Below, piece by piece: positions 37,470 to 48,119 of a stretch of 64,000 bases of DNA. Under the pieces are notes generated by a model. It was not told the origin of the DNA. It ran no database searches and worked only from the letters and a program-made list of their open reading frames with translations. The position numbers and the translations under genes were made by a program. The stretch is from Cristatella mucedo (Eukaryota > Bryozoa > Phylactolaemata > Cristatellidae), in contig WPIO01000046.1 in assembly GCA_009760855.2 (NCBI GenBank), forward strand, positions 995,001 through 1,059,000, given 5' to 3'. The number at the start of each line of letters is the position of its first letter. The first letter of the stretch is position 1.

Positions 37470-38651
37470 CCTCGCCTGGGCAAAGATAATCGAGCCGTGG
37501 CTGGAGGAAAGTGCATGCGGTGGCCGCACGAGGCTAGGCAGCTCTGAGGTCGAGGCTGAAAGCAGCCGACGAGTTAGGCTCTAAGGAATTTAATGTCCCG
37601 ATGAGGCTAGTACGAGGCCTCCTCTATCGGCAGCCTGATGCCTTGTGTGTGGGGGCGGGGCTCCGAGACAGTCGCTCTCCCGCTGGCAGCTCGTGGATCC
37701 GGCCGGCCGTGCAGGGGATGCCGGCACCGGCGCAGCGTACTACGAGCTGCATCCGAGGTGCGGCAGTCCGAGGGGGCCGGCAGGCCAGCGTCCGTGCTCG
37801 AGATTACAGGTAGCAGAGGTCGGCGGCGTCAGCCTGGGCGGATGGAGATGCTCGCGGAGGCCTTTGCCCTAGCGGATGCCCCGTCCCTTCCTTCCGAGGC
37901 TCAGCCTTCCTTCGAGCGCTGAGCGCCGGCCAACAGGGCTTCCTTAGCCATCGCCCGGTCGAACAGTCGACTGGTGACACAGGGTCGACAGTCGGGCTGG
38001 CGGGCGACGGGGGGGGGGGGGGGTGAATCGCCTAGGCCAGCAGCGCGTGTGATTCGGCCTCCCAGTGTGTGCCTTGCACGCAATCAGGTAGCCGGACGCG
38101 GATGCGCTTGGGGATGTCGAGTGTCGCCTTGTGGCAGCTGGCCCGACCGACTTGAGTTGGGGAGGTCCCCCAGTTGCCTGCTTCCCATTGATTGGTACAA
38201 CTAGTGTTTGCACTGCAGCCATGCTGCCTGATCCTACACTTCCATTATTACCGAGGCTTCGTGAGTCGTTAAGAGTGACTGAGGGGCGTCGGCTATGCCG
38301 CTTATGTCCGTTTCGGTCTTGGGCTGCCGGATTTCTGGGAAATGATGCAAATATTTTTTTGGCTTTCAGGATGCTCTGACGCTCTGATCAGGATGCTCTG
38401 CTTATCCACGGTCAAGCTGACTAGCAGCCGCCTAGTCTGCGCCCGAGCTCGATGTGACTAATTGAATTTCCTCACACCACCGCAGATTTAGCTGTCGTGC
38501 TCGGAGGCATCTGTGAGGATTCCTGGCGAGGCTTGCTGTCCCTTGTTGGCCGTCTAAGGTCAATGCCGAACCCATGGCTAATCGAAAAGAAGCCAGTTCT
38601 GCGCACAATGGAAGGGCTAGTCAACACGTTCGTTCGTATAATGCTCTACTG
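37470..38651. other. GC-rich, CpG-containing host segment
   Basis: 37600-38150 is CpG-rich with a 15-nt G run at 38009-38023. Overlapping frames in all phases reflect composition. It could be a promoter island, for example for CNOT6 transcription from a distal 5' exon, but there is no direct evidence. Confidence 0.35.
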
Positions 38652-39545
38652 TAGTGTATCTCCCGTCTGTAACTCCACAAAGTCACAAAGACAATGTGGC
38701 TATTACGCAGGAGAGTTTTGTATAGTGCACTCACAGCCTAAGTGGCATTCGGTAGCCAACGACTTTATCCCGCACAGCAACGAGAAAGTGAGAAGCAAAG
38801 CTGAGTCAGGAGAGCAGTTGAGGTAGTGTGTAGCATGGAAGTAGCAGCTCAGGATGGCTGAAAAGGATGTGACAATGGGCTTTAAGCAGAGGAATAGCAA
38901 TTAATTTATTATCCATACAGGACCTGAGTGCATGACAAGGCTGAACCTGCTCCAACAGTTCAGCTAGATATGTAGGAGCCAAGCCGTGGCAAGCCTTGTG
39001 GGCCAGCATGGGAACTTTGCTCTGTATCTGTTGATCAACCGGCAGCCACCCAAGCTTATTCAGCAGAGGAAACACATGGTCAAATGTCATTTGTTGAAAA
39101 GTCTTGCAGCCATATTCACCACCAGCTGCAGTGGCCTAGTGGCCTTTTCCGGTAGCCCAGCCAAAAGGGAATTACAATAATCTAGTCAAGACAACTAAGG
39201 AGCAAGTTGAATTCTTTGCTAGCCACCGTAGAAGGCAGTTCCTAATCTTAGAGAGGGATCTGACGTGATGGCTGGTCGTGGAAGCAGTCTTCTTAACGAA
39301 GCTTTCAAAGTTTAGGCAGCTGTCGAAGATGACACCTAAATTCCGAGCACATGGTGATGGTCGCACAACAGCATCGCATATTAGATAAGCAAAGCCTGCT
39401 GCAAAGTCCAAGGCACATGCTTTATGGGATGTCCTATGAGTAGCAAGTAGTAATGTTAGTAATGTCGTCGTTTAGTTTAAGGAAATTTGCCGACATCCAA
39501 GATTGTTGTCGGCAAGGCAAGCATTCAGTTTATCAATTATATTAG
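38652..39545 (-). mobile_element. LINE-A, 5'-truncated copy
   Basis: Tail GTATCTCCCGTCTGTAACTC at the left, then minus-strand codons for the reverse-transcriptase C-terminus. Matching segments are ARNLGVIFDS, HHVRSLSKIRNCL and ACHGLAPTYLAELL. Stops and shifts throughout. Confidence 0.85.
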
Positions 39546-40593
39546 TTTATCACTGATGTCAGCCACGGCTGCTGTACTGTTACAGTAACAAAAAATTTAA
39601 GACTGACAAATGCTATTCAACTGCTCACCTTGCTGATGACAACAGTACAGTGTGACAAATATTTAGTTTAGTTTAGAAGTTCAGTTGGTGACAAGGGAGC
39701 GTGGCTATATCAAGTTCCTGCACCATCAATACGACCAGGCCTGCTGATACTTGACCCCTCTCGGGGCGATCTTATTAGTGTAGCCCGTCGCCATATAACA
39801 AGAATTTTTAGACAAGGCTACACTGGCATTACCGATGTAGCAACTACAGTGTAGCGCGGCCGTGTATGCACTCAGCTGTGATGCGGTTAGTTTTTGTTAA
39901 GTTGTGTCTTCGGTAGAATGTGCCCTACTGCAAGTAGAAACACCAGCTGCTTTTGGTACCACTAATTGTATTTAGTTCAATAAATATCCCCGAGTACTGG
40001 TCATATGGCTGATGGCTGCCAAGTAGTAGTAAAAGTCCTTCTGAAACTCTCAGATCCTTAGTAGGACAATAAATTAGCTTACCGTTTTCTCTCTTGTGAG
40101 ATTGTTGGCAGCAGATGCTTCTGGTCTGCCGGTCCAAGTCTGTGGAACTGTGGCTTCTACGATTCTTATTGGGCTGCTAGTTCGGGTCCTTTGTTTCCTG
40201 CCATCCTTGGTGGCTATTTCGTTGCTACTCACTTCCACACAGCGCTCTCTTCTCCTAATTCTGCCAGCTTCTCGTGTTTGTTTTATCGTGTTTCTGCGAT
40301 GAAGAGCTCTTTACTGCCCGTTTTGCACCAAACGCTGTCCAACCTTTTTTCAGTGCATTATATATACAACTCTTTTATAGGTCTATGTGTCTATCCACAG
40401 TCCCTGACTCGAGTCTGCCGGATTCATCTCTCTAGATGCTGCTGCTGCTTAGTTTGCGATCATCCTGGTGATGGGTTAGGGCAGCATTGAAATTTGTGGA
40501 AATAATGTGGGTTATACTACCTGCTGCCAGCTTTTTCCAGTTGGCCTTAGTGCGTTGCCCGAGGGTTGCAGCACTAATATAAATTAAATAAAA
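39546..40593. other. Host DNA with a diverged LINE-A-like piece
   Basis: 40060-40400 on the + strand loosely follows the LINE-A 3' layout (GGACAATAAATTAGCTTACC, then GCTACTCACTTCC and TTCTGCCAGCTTC), but with many changes. It may be an older subfamily. The rest is unrecognised. Confidence 0.4.
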
Positions 40594-41572
40594 AATAAAT
40601 ACTAGCTGATTTAACGGCCTCTTTTGTGTAGCAACAGAGGAGCCTTAATAATAATAATAATAATAATGCACTTGATAAAGCGCCCTCAGAGAACTCAATC
40701 TCTTTCTAGGCGCTTGACGTTTGCAGCAAAGGGAAATGCAATTGAATGGTGAGAAATATCTAGCTTGATAAACAACATGAATAACATGGTTAGGGGTAAC
40801 ATGCACAGGGTCACCATGCAAATGTGGTTAGTGGCAGCATGCACAGTGTCAGCACGCATAAGCACGTGAAGGATGAATCACAGGGACCCACTAAATGCTG
40901 TCCTAAATAGGTGTTTTTAAATTTTTTTTAAATGTGTTCAGGCCAGGGGATGCTCTGACGCAGGTCGGGAGGGAGTTCCAGGCTGTGGGAGCATACGAGC
41001 TAAATGCACGGTCTCCAAAGGATTTAAGGTTTGTATGAGGTGTTTCCAGACTGTTGTATTCCGAAAAGTGGGTGGTGCGATGCTTGGCCTGATGGGGTAG
41101 TATATCTGAAAGATAGGCTGGAGCCATAGAATGAAGAGACCTAAAAGTGAGCGACAAAACCTTGAAGTCGATCCGTCGCTTGACTGGGAGCCAGTGCAGG
41201 TCGGTGAGAAGTGGTGTGGCAACTGCGCAGCTCACGATAAACAAGCCTAGCTGCAGAGTTTTGCATCAGGTGTAATCGCCTGATCGCACACGCCAATAGG
41301 CCAGCAAGCAGTGAGTTGCAGAAGTCAAGACGGGATGTCACAAATGCATTGACCAACTTAGACGTGGTATCCTTATCTTAAATAAACCCGAATTTTATCA
41401 ATGTTCTGTAACTGAAAGTAGGCAGACCTGATTGTGGAGCTTATGTAGTCTTAAAGGCTATCACCACCGCTTGCAGGGCAATAAAGGATCACCCACCGAA
41501 GGATTCGACCCCGACCTCGGGAGCGAGGTCAAGAAAGCAACCTTCTTACCCAGTGTGCCATTACGGCTCACC
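40594..41572 (-). mobile_element. SINE-T split by a LINE-B insertion
   Basis: The SINE tail part lies at 40594-40647 (AATACTAGCTGATTTAACGG...GAGGAGCCTTA) and its tRNA-like head part at 41450-41572 (CTTAAAGGCTATCACCACCG...GTGCCATTACGGCTCACC). Together they give one complete element. The break falls inside the AGCCTTTATGGCTATC stretch of the family, with CTTAA on both sides of the insert, a likely short target duplication. Confidence 0.85.
40646..41449 (-). mobile_element. LINE-B, 0.8-kb 5'-truncated copy
   Basis: Starts at the left with (AAT)n and GCACTTGATAAAGCGCCCTC (hairpin block). The minus strand encodes the C-terminal reverse-transcriptase part with LLTDLHWLPVKRRIDFKVLS, AYLSDILPHQ and SFGDRAFSSYAPTAWNSLP. 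It is the best-preserved LINE-B coding segment here, with one frame open for 113 codons at 40903-41244. Confidence 0.88.
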
Positions 41573-42217
41573 ATCACCATCACTGATACGTAGCAGCCGA
41601 GCTGATTGCTTGAAATTGTAGGCATTTAGCCGAGCCGAGATGGCTGCCGTCACACCTTGTAGTTTTCCCCTCCTTTAGCTGTGGTTGTCGGTGGCAGACG
41701 TTGATGAGATTCAGAGAGATTCCAAAGAATGAGAGAGCCTGAGGTAAGATATTGAAGAGCAGTTGAACTGTGTGTGCCTAGCACAGCCCAAACGAGTTCA
41801 CGAGAGCAGAGTGCGAGTAAGCGGGAGTAAGGAGGAATAGGAGGATGGAGGGAGAGCAAAAGCTTTTGGGGTGAGAAGGAGTTGATGGGTGCAACTCACA
41901 AGCTGTTAGCAGCTCTGCAGATGGAAGCCAATACCATGTTGGCAATTGGTTTGTTTGTGTCAGACGGCTTGCCTCTGCTGGCAATCTCATTGGCCAGCAG
42001 AGGCTTTGTGTCAATGGCATGTTCGCTTTCCTGCCAGCTAGATAATTCATTCCCACTACTCATGTATTCATGGCCAAAAAATACTGACATTGCTGCACTG
42101 GGGCTCAGGCTCCACAATCGTGTTTGCTTGCCACTGGCAAGTTATTTCTGGTGGCCGCTGAGATCACCAGCTACTTGAAAAAGACATTTCTGTCCGGCTG
42201 TCTGTCTCTCTCACCTG

Positions 42218-42268
<51 letters not shown>

Positions 42269-42940
42269 CCCCCCCCCGGCTCTCTGGTATCGATGCTGTT
42301 GTGTCGAAGCCCCGAAGTGCAAAAGACTCAACAGCAAAAACCTGCGGTCCGGCTACATCATTACGACATTAGGCCTGCTAGCCAGGCTGCTGCTAGCTGC
42401 ATATCTGTATGTGTGTTGTGTGTTTATTTGTGTCAGTCATCACATCCCTATGCAAGTGCTGTTGCTGAGTCTGGGTCCTAATGAGTAATACTGAGCCTGA
42501 CTGCCTAGGTGCCGGCCGTTGACACTGGAACGGCCTTCTAGCTAAACAGCCCTGGAATTTGTGCTCGTGGGTATGGTACTTACGAGTGTATTGGTTCTCC
42601 AAAGGGTAAAAATAGGAGAGGTTCGATTAGCATGGTGTCTGGCCCCATTTCACGAGGCACCAATGAGGTGGGGCACCGTGAGATTTTCTTAACTACCAAT
42701 TATTATGTGGTGGCTACAGATAGCCGAGAATATCACGAGCTCATTGGCCGACATCCAATTATGCTGGCCCCTGCAATGTGCCGTAGCTGAGGGTTCGTTT
42801 GTCTGCAGTGTAGCTAATGAATGCATGCTAACTTGGGCAGTGGACATACACCCAATGGTTGCCAGTTTGTGGATTCCAGGTGTTTGAGGATCATCTTCGC
42901 CAGCAGCCAAATCCTCAGTTGGTGCGCACACAAAGGCATC
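41573..42940. other. Host DNA without recognisable gene
   Basis: Contains a 12-bp hairpin at 41971-42004 (arm GCCTCTGCTGGC, 10-nt loop) and a (CT)n tract at 42221-42265 that runs straight into a 12-nt C run. Confidence 0.45.
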
Positions 42941-43019
42941 TGTAAAGCGCCTAGAGAGAGATTAAGTTCTCTGAGGGCGCTTTATCGAGTGAATTATTAT
43001 TATTATTATTATTATTATC
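42941..43019 (+). mobile_element. LINE-B 3' tail
   Basis: TGTAAAGCGCCTAGAGAGAG...GGGCGCTTTATCGAGTGA, then (ATT)n. Only the hairpin and the repeat tail are present. Confidence 0.85.
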
Positions 43020-43324
43020 GGAAGGCTAGCATGTACATAAGTCACCGAATAATATCAGCACAAGCTCAAGCTGTAAATAAGAGAAGACACTGCAAGTGCT
43101 TCTGCGCTGACAAAAGGCTTCTTGGCACGACTAAGGTGTGTTTCAATCTATCCCCTTGACAGGCTGTATAGAGTCTTTACAGCATAATTGTGGTCATCGA
43201 GTGAGGAAGTTGCACCAAGCGATTACATCAAGTGAGAGCACCGGAACCATATGATTGGTCGAAAACTATGCAGACTAGTTTGGCTGGACTATGAGCCAAA
43301 AGACACCACTCACATGACCTACGC
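43020..43324. other. Spacer between two LINE-B copies
   Basis: Nothing recognised. Confidence 0.4.
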
Positions 43325-43726
43325 TTTTCGGAATCCAGTCTAGAAATACCTCATACAAACCTCAAATCCTTTGGAGACCGTGCATTTAGTTCGTATGCTC
43401 CCAAAGCCTGGAACTCCCTCCCGACCTGCGTCAGAACATCCCCTTACCTGACCACATTTAAAAGGAACTTAAAAACACACCTATTTAGGACAGCATTTAG
43501 TGGGTCCCTGTGATTCGTCCTTCACGTGCTTATGCGTGCTGACACTGTGCATGCTGCCACTAACCACATTGGCATGCTGACCCTGTGCATGTCACCCCTA
43601 ACCATGTTATTCATTTTGTTTGTTTTTCAAGCATGATTTTACTTACCATTCAATTGCATTTCCCTTTGCAGCAAATGTAAAGCGCCTAGAAAGAGATTAA
43701 GTTCTCCGAGGGCGCTTTATCAAGTA

Positions 43727-43762
<36 letters not shown>
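43325..43762 (+). mobile_element. LINE-B, 3' 440 bp
   Basis: On the + strand: TCATACAAACCTCAAATCC, GCTCCCAAAGCCTGGAACTC, a stop after the end of the ORF, then a 3' UTR ending in the hairpin AGCGCCTAGAAAGAGATTAA...GGGCGCTTTATCAAGTACA and about 33 bp of (ATT)n. A good reference for the family 3' end. Confidence 0.9.
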
Positions 43763-43763
<1 letters not shown>

Positions 43764-44433
43764 AGCTTGCTAAGTAGACTGTATTACTTATGGAGTCTAC
43801 AAACACGTATAGGGGAGGGGTTGGCTTGTGTTTCATAAACACAGTACACAGATCTTGTAAGGACTGTAAGGAACTCGGTGGTCTGCCTATGCAATGAGTG
43901 TCTCCCCCACCCACCCCCAGTGCTTATGCAAGAGTATCGTTCTGGCAGATCCGGCGTGTCTATGATTGGCAGGGGCCTGGGGATCCATCACTGAGAAGCT
44001 CAGCAAGGAGTGATTCACTCTGAAATTGGGGCTTTGTGGCTTATGGCCTGGCCACTTTGTCGTTGAGTAATATTGCTTGTTTCGTGTCTGTTCTACGCAG
44101 TGCGGTTGCAGTACAATCCCTAGTCGATGATTGCACATAATGGCAATGGTTGGGGCACTTGTTAGCAACGGCAGGTCGATGTCTCAAATCTTATCCTCAG
44201 ATTGGCAGTAGCATTGCCCGACGGAGTGCCTACACCAGTCATCAGCTTTATAGGAATATTTGGTCTCTCCCCCTCCCTAAGGGCTTCATGGTTTCTGGTA
44301 GCAGTCATATACTGGCATGTCGTCTGCATATGGCCATCCCCTTTCGTGCATGTGTGTGTAGCCTAGGAGTTGGGGAGCTACCTGTGTGCTGAGGGTGCCC
44401 CAGCGAAGTTATCTGAAACCTCGCCATATAGTG
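43763..44433. other. Host DNA without recognisable gene
   Basis: No repeat family or gene recognised. Confidence 0.4.
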
Positions 44434-45505
44434 ATAGTAATAATAATGCATTTGATATATAGCGCCCTCAGAGAACTCACATCTCTTTCTAGGCACTTTA
44501 CCTTTGCTGCATAGGAAGCACGATCGAATGGTTAGTGGTAGCACACTCAATAAACAACAAGAATAACACGGTTAGGGGTGCCGTGCACATGATCAGCATG
44601 CAAGTGAGGTTAGTGGCAGCATGCACAGTATCAGCATGCATGAACACATTAAGGATGAATCACAGGGACCCGCTAAATGCTGTGATAAATATATGCGTTT
44701 TAGTTTCTTTTTAAATGTGGACAAGCCAGGAGACGTCGTTACGCAAGTCACGAGTGATTTTTTTGCTTTAGGAGCATACGAACTAAAGCCACGGTTTCCT
44801 AAGGATTTGAGGTTTGTACGAGGTATGGGTAAAAAGTTGGATTCCGAAAAGCGAGTGGTATGATGCTTAGTCTGGTGAGGGATTAGATCTGATAGATAGG
44901 CTGAAGCCAAAGAATGAAGGGACCTAAAGGTGAGTGACAGAATCTTGAAGTCGGTGACTTGACTTGACTGAGAGCAGGTCGGCAAGAAGTTGTGTGATGT
45001 GGCAACAGCTTACGACAGAAACCTAACTGCAGACTTTTGCACCAGCTGCAAGCGCCTGATTGCACAGGCCGGTAGCCCAGCAAGCAGCAAGTTACAGAAG
45101 TCAAGACGGGATGTCACAGATGCATGGACCAATTTAGATGTAGTACCCCTGTCTAAACAAGCCCGAATTTTAGTAATGTTATGTAGCTGAAAGTAGGCAG
45201 ACTTGACTGTGGAGCTGATGTGGTCGGCCAATGAAATGTCACTTTGGAGCATGACACCTAGATTTCGAGCAGATTCAACAGAAGATGTGCTGGCAGAGCC
45301 GATTTTGAGCGGCAGCCTTTTCAATTTCCGAATCACACTCGGTTTGCCCATAACTAGTAAGTTAGTTGTATCATTATTCAATTTGAGAAAGTTTGCTGCC
45401 ATCCATGTGCGGATGTCATGAATACATGCAGCAAGGGAGAATTCGACGTGCTGGAGGGCTGGGAGGCATCAAAGCAAAGGTCATGACTTGAAAAAATAAA
45501 GATAT
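44434..45505 (-). mobile_element. LINE-B, longest copy (about 1.07 kb)
   Basis: The minus strand carries WMAANFLKLNNDTTNLLVMG (post-palm region), ARNLGVMLQSDISLADHIS, LVHASVTSRLDFCN and later SFGNRGF. The 5' end at about 45505 falls close to where the YADD active-site motif would be, so the active site itself is missing. Several stops. Direct neighbour of a divergent SINE on its right side. Confidence 0.88.
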
Positions 45506-45655
45506 GCTGATCTAGTGGCCTCATTGGTGCTCAAGCAGAAGGGCAGACATGAGTGGCTTCACTCTCATTTATAACAGGCGACATGGAATTGCCAGCTGCA
45601 CGACTTGAACCCGTGATACGGGTCGTGAAGTGCTTGCGCCATCCCGATGGGCGAA
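45506..45655 (-). mobile_element. Divergent tRNA-SINE
   Basis: Reverse B-box block CACGACTTGAACCCGTGATA followed by CGGGTCGTGAAGTGCTTGCG, with a CTCATTTATAACAGGCGAC body. Similar to the copies near 21.6 and 52.0 kb. Confidence 0.6.
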
Positions 45656-45814
45656 GTCTAGCAGGTTACTGTGCTACCTGTGTCTCGTGACGAGTTTTGT
45701 CGTTTCCGCCTCACCGGCGAACTCCTCAAACTAATTGCCACTCGATGAGTGAAGTAGACCCACAATTAACAAAGTTTAAGTGAGATCGGTTTTTTCCCCT
45801 TCCATTCAGGAAAG

Positions 45815-45926
45815 ATGCCCAAGGAAAAGTATGAGCCACCGAACCAGCAGCGCCGGCACACCATTATGTCGAATGAGGATGCATTGGCCGGCAAGAAGTC
45901 AACGTGGTATGAGCTGGAGCTCACAG
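45815..45926 (+). CDS. CNOT6: CNOT6, first coding exon (CCR4-NOT deadenylase)
   Basis: Encodes the start of the CCR4-type poly(A)-specific exoribonuclease of the cytoplasmic CCR4-NOT complex, which shortens mRNA tails. The ATG at 45815 begins MPKEKYEPP and the exon also contains HTIMSNEDALAGKKSTWYEL; both match the conserved N-terminus of animal CNOT6/CNOT6L (known family). A pyrimidine-rich TTTTTCCCCTTCCATTCAG lies just upstream, so the exon most likely starts at 45810 after a splice acceptor, and a 5' UTR exon lies further left. It ends ...CTCACAG with donor GTACG at 45927, in phase 1. The 112 coding bases give 37 codons plus one base. Invertebrates usually have one gene for the vertebrate pair, so CNOT6 here covers both. 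Confidence 0.95.
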
Positions 45927-46493
45927 GTACGATTCTCGTATGTTTTCTGGCACTGCTTGTTCGACTGCTGTTGCTTGTGCTCACTGCTGGCAGTGTTGCT
46001 GCTGTTTCTTGTTGCTGCAGCTCCTGCTTACTGGTGCTGCTGCTTGCGTTGCTGCTGTGTCTTGTTGTTGCTGCTGGTGCTTGCTCTGCTGCTACTATTT
46101 GTGCTTGCTGTGCTGTGATTGCTACTGATGCTGGCTGGTTTTGCTGCTGCTTGTGCATTTTTTGCTGCTCTTGCTGCAATATTTGCTTACGCATAGCTTG
46201 TGCTGCAGTTGCTGCTGGCGCTGCAGTTGCTGCTCATGCTGCTGTGTTGGCTGTTTGTGCTGTTGCTGCTGCTTGTGCTTACAGCTTGTGCTTGTTATAT
46301 CTGCTTGTGTTACTACTCCTGCTGCTGCTGCTGCTGCTGCTGTTGCTCACCGACTGCTTACAATGTGTATGGGCTGCGGGACCTCTCGCGAGGTTGTCTG
46401 GCCGACCTTGTCCGTCGTGACAACAGACTCTAGCATGCACAGTCCGCCCAGCTCGTTCCATCACGCCGTGCGCACGTCCTCTTGTGCTTGCAG
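45927..46493 (+). other. CNOT6 intron 1 (567 nt, CTG-rich)
   Basis: Bounded by GTACGA and TTGTGCTTGCAG. The sense strand is extremely rich in CTG/TGC triplets, with a pure (CTG)n run near 46319-46343. The length is a multiple of three. Read in the exon frame it has a single stop (TGA at 46418-46420), so a retained intron would add about 164 Leu/Cys/Ala-rich residues before terminating. Confidence 0.9.
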
Positions 46494-46757
46494 GCTCCAT
46501 ACGGAATCTGAGCCCGAGTCTATTCGACCTCGCTCACCTGCGCGTGCTCTACCTGAACGATAACCAGCTGAGCCGCATTCAGCCCGAAATAGCGCGCCTC
46601 TCCTCTCTCCAATACCTCGACCTGTCCAACAACCGGCTGCAGAGTCTGCCCGCCGAAATTGGCGACATGGTCGAGCTTCGGGAGCTCATGCTCACCAACA
46701 ATCACCTGCGAGTGCTGCCATACGAGCTGGGCAGGCTGTTTCAGCTGCAGACGCTCG
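46494..46757 (+). CDS. CNOT6: CNOT6, leucine-rich-repeat exon
   Basis: 264 bases between acceptor TTGCAG at 46488-46493 and donor GTAAGT at 46758, phase 1 on both sides, so it splices in frame to the exon on each side. It encodes about 3.5 leucine-rich repeats: LFDLAHLRVLYLNDNQLSRI, LSSLQYLDLSNNRLQSLP, MVELRELMLTNNHLRVLP and the start of another (LGRLFQLQTL). This region lets CCR4-type nucleases dock on CAF1/CNOT7, which bridges to the CNOT1 scaffold (known for the family). The spacing of the repeats and the RVLPYELGRLFQLQTL segment are near-invariant in animals. No stops or frameshifts; this is an intact gene under selection, in contrast to its surroundings. Confidence 0.97.
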
Positions 46758-46877
46758 GTAAGTGCTTCTGCTTCTGCTGCAGCTGCTGCTGCTGCTGCTG
46801 CTTCTACAGCTGCCGGTGCCTAGCTGTTGGCAAGGCACCGAATGGGACAACAGGGCATAGAGGCAGGACTTCTGTTG

Positions 46878-47190
46878 GTGAGCCATGATGGCTCACTAGG
46901 TAAGGTGGTTGCTTTTCACGACCTCGGTCCCGAGGTCGTGGGTTCGGATCCTTTGGTGGGCGATCCTTGATCTATGATATGATATTACTCACCATTCAAT
47001 TGCGTTTCCCTTTGCAGCAGATGTAAAGCGCCTAGAAAGAGATTGAGTTTTCTGAGGGCGCTTTATCAAGTGCATTATTATTATTATTATTATTATCCTT
47101 TATCGATGCTGCAAGTGGTGGTGGTAGCCGTAAAGGCTCTTCTGTCGCTATACAAAAGAGGCTGTTAAATCAGCAAGTATTTTTTTTCTA
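46878..47190 (+). mobile_element. SINE-T split by a LINE-B tail
   Basis: Head at 46878-46978: GGTGAGCCATGATGGCTCAC, the perfect hairpin CGACCTCG GTCC CGAGGTCG, B-box GGGTTCGGATCC, then GGGCGATCCTT. Body and tail resume at 47094-47190 (ATCCTTTATCGATGCTGCAA...TGTTAAATCAGCAAGTATTT). ATCCTT(G/T)AT flanks the insert on both sides, a probable target duplication. Confidence 0.88.
46979..47093 (+). mobile_element. LINE-B 3' fragment inside a SINE-T
   Basis: CACCATTCAATTGCGTTTCC, the hairpin AGCGCCTAGAAAGAGATTGA...GGGCGCTTTATCAAG, then (ATT)n. 115 bp. Confidence 0.88.
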
Positions 47191-48119
47191 CTTAAAGTGT
47201 TGACACAGCTTCGACAGTGCCACATTGCACCATCCAGCCACTGCAGCCTATCCTGATCCGAAGTTTGGGGCGGGCAGAGGTTGAGGACACACATTCGTGC
47301 ATGTCGTCGAACCATAATGTTTACATCATTAGCAAGTTTAGTGCTGCCACCAAAGCAGCACTGCCACCAAAGCAGCACTGCCACTCTGCAGGCGATAAGC
47401 CGATCTGGGGGTGAGGTGAGGTAGCCTGTTTCTATGGTTCCAAGCCACCCTGGCCATCCGTGATGGTGGATGCATTAGTCGTGGTTACAGCAGAGGTGAC
47501 AGCAGAGGTTGGCCTACGTCTGATCCACGGCTGTGATGTGAGGTGTGGGGGTGTGTGCCAGGCAAGCAATTAATTTATAGAAATCGCAAATCGCCCAAGC
47601 GCAAGCGCAAGCGCACCGATGCGACCCTTAGGTGGTCACTGGTAATTCCGAAGTTAGCCGTGGAGCACCGCCTGGATGTACCGTAGAAGAGCGTTCACGG
47701 CCGTTGTGTGCATAGGCCGGCCTGAGTGCATGGGTTCGCCTGTATTGGTGTAGGTATCACTGCTTAGCGATTAATCTGAGTTCACCTTCATGCCGTGGCA
47801 AACGTGTGTGCACGGTTTGCATAGTCGTGTGTGTTACTCGTGAGCGTAACAGAAGTTGGCCCTGTTGATGTCCGCCGCGCTCCGCAAGGCCGGTGCCTGT
47901 GCAACCGTGGTGCATTAGTGCCGCATTCTGCACGGCGGCAGGGCCGCTCATGCGGCAGCCCTGCCGCCGTGTGTCTGCATCGGCGGCTGTCTAGCTTCAC
48001 TTGTAGTCACATCCATTGCTAGGAGGACATCAACCATGTTGCGCGCACACACACGCAAGCACGCACTCACACACGCGAATGCATTGCTAGCCGATGTTCT
48101 CTGCTCGCTATTACCCAGC
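47191..48119. other. Intronic sequence, nothing recognised
   Basis: Short 17-bp tandem near 47348-47382 (CACCAAAGCAGCACTGC). No gene. Confidence 0.4.

Noticed and set aside
45815-46420. 201-codon single-exon gene with a Leu/Cys-rich C-terminus
   Set aside because: The frame runs from the CNOT6 exon into an intron with clear donor and acceptor; homology stops exactly at the donor.
46878-46978. Functional tRNA gene
   Set aside because: The A/B-box-like parts belong to SINE-T; the same head recurs with the same SINE tail at several places and no acceptor stem closes.
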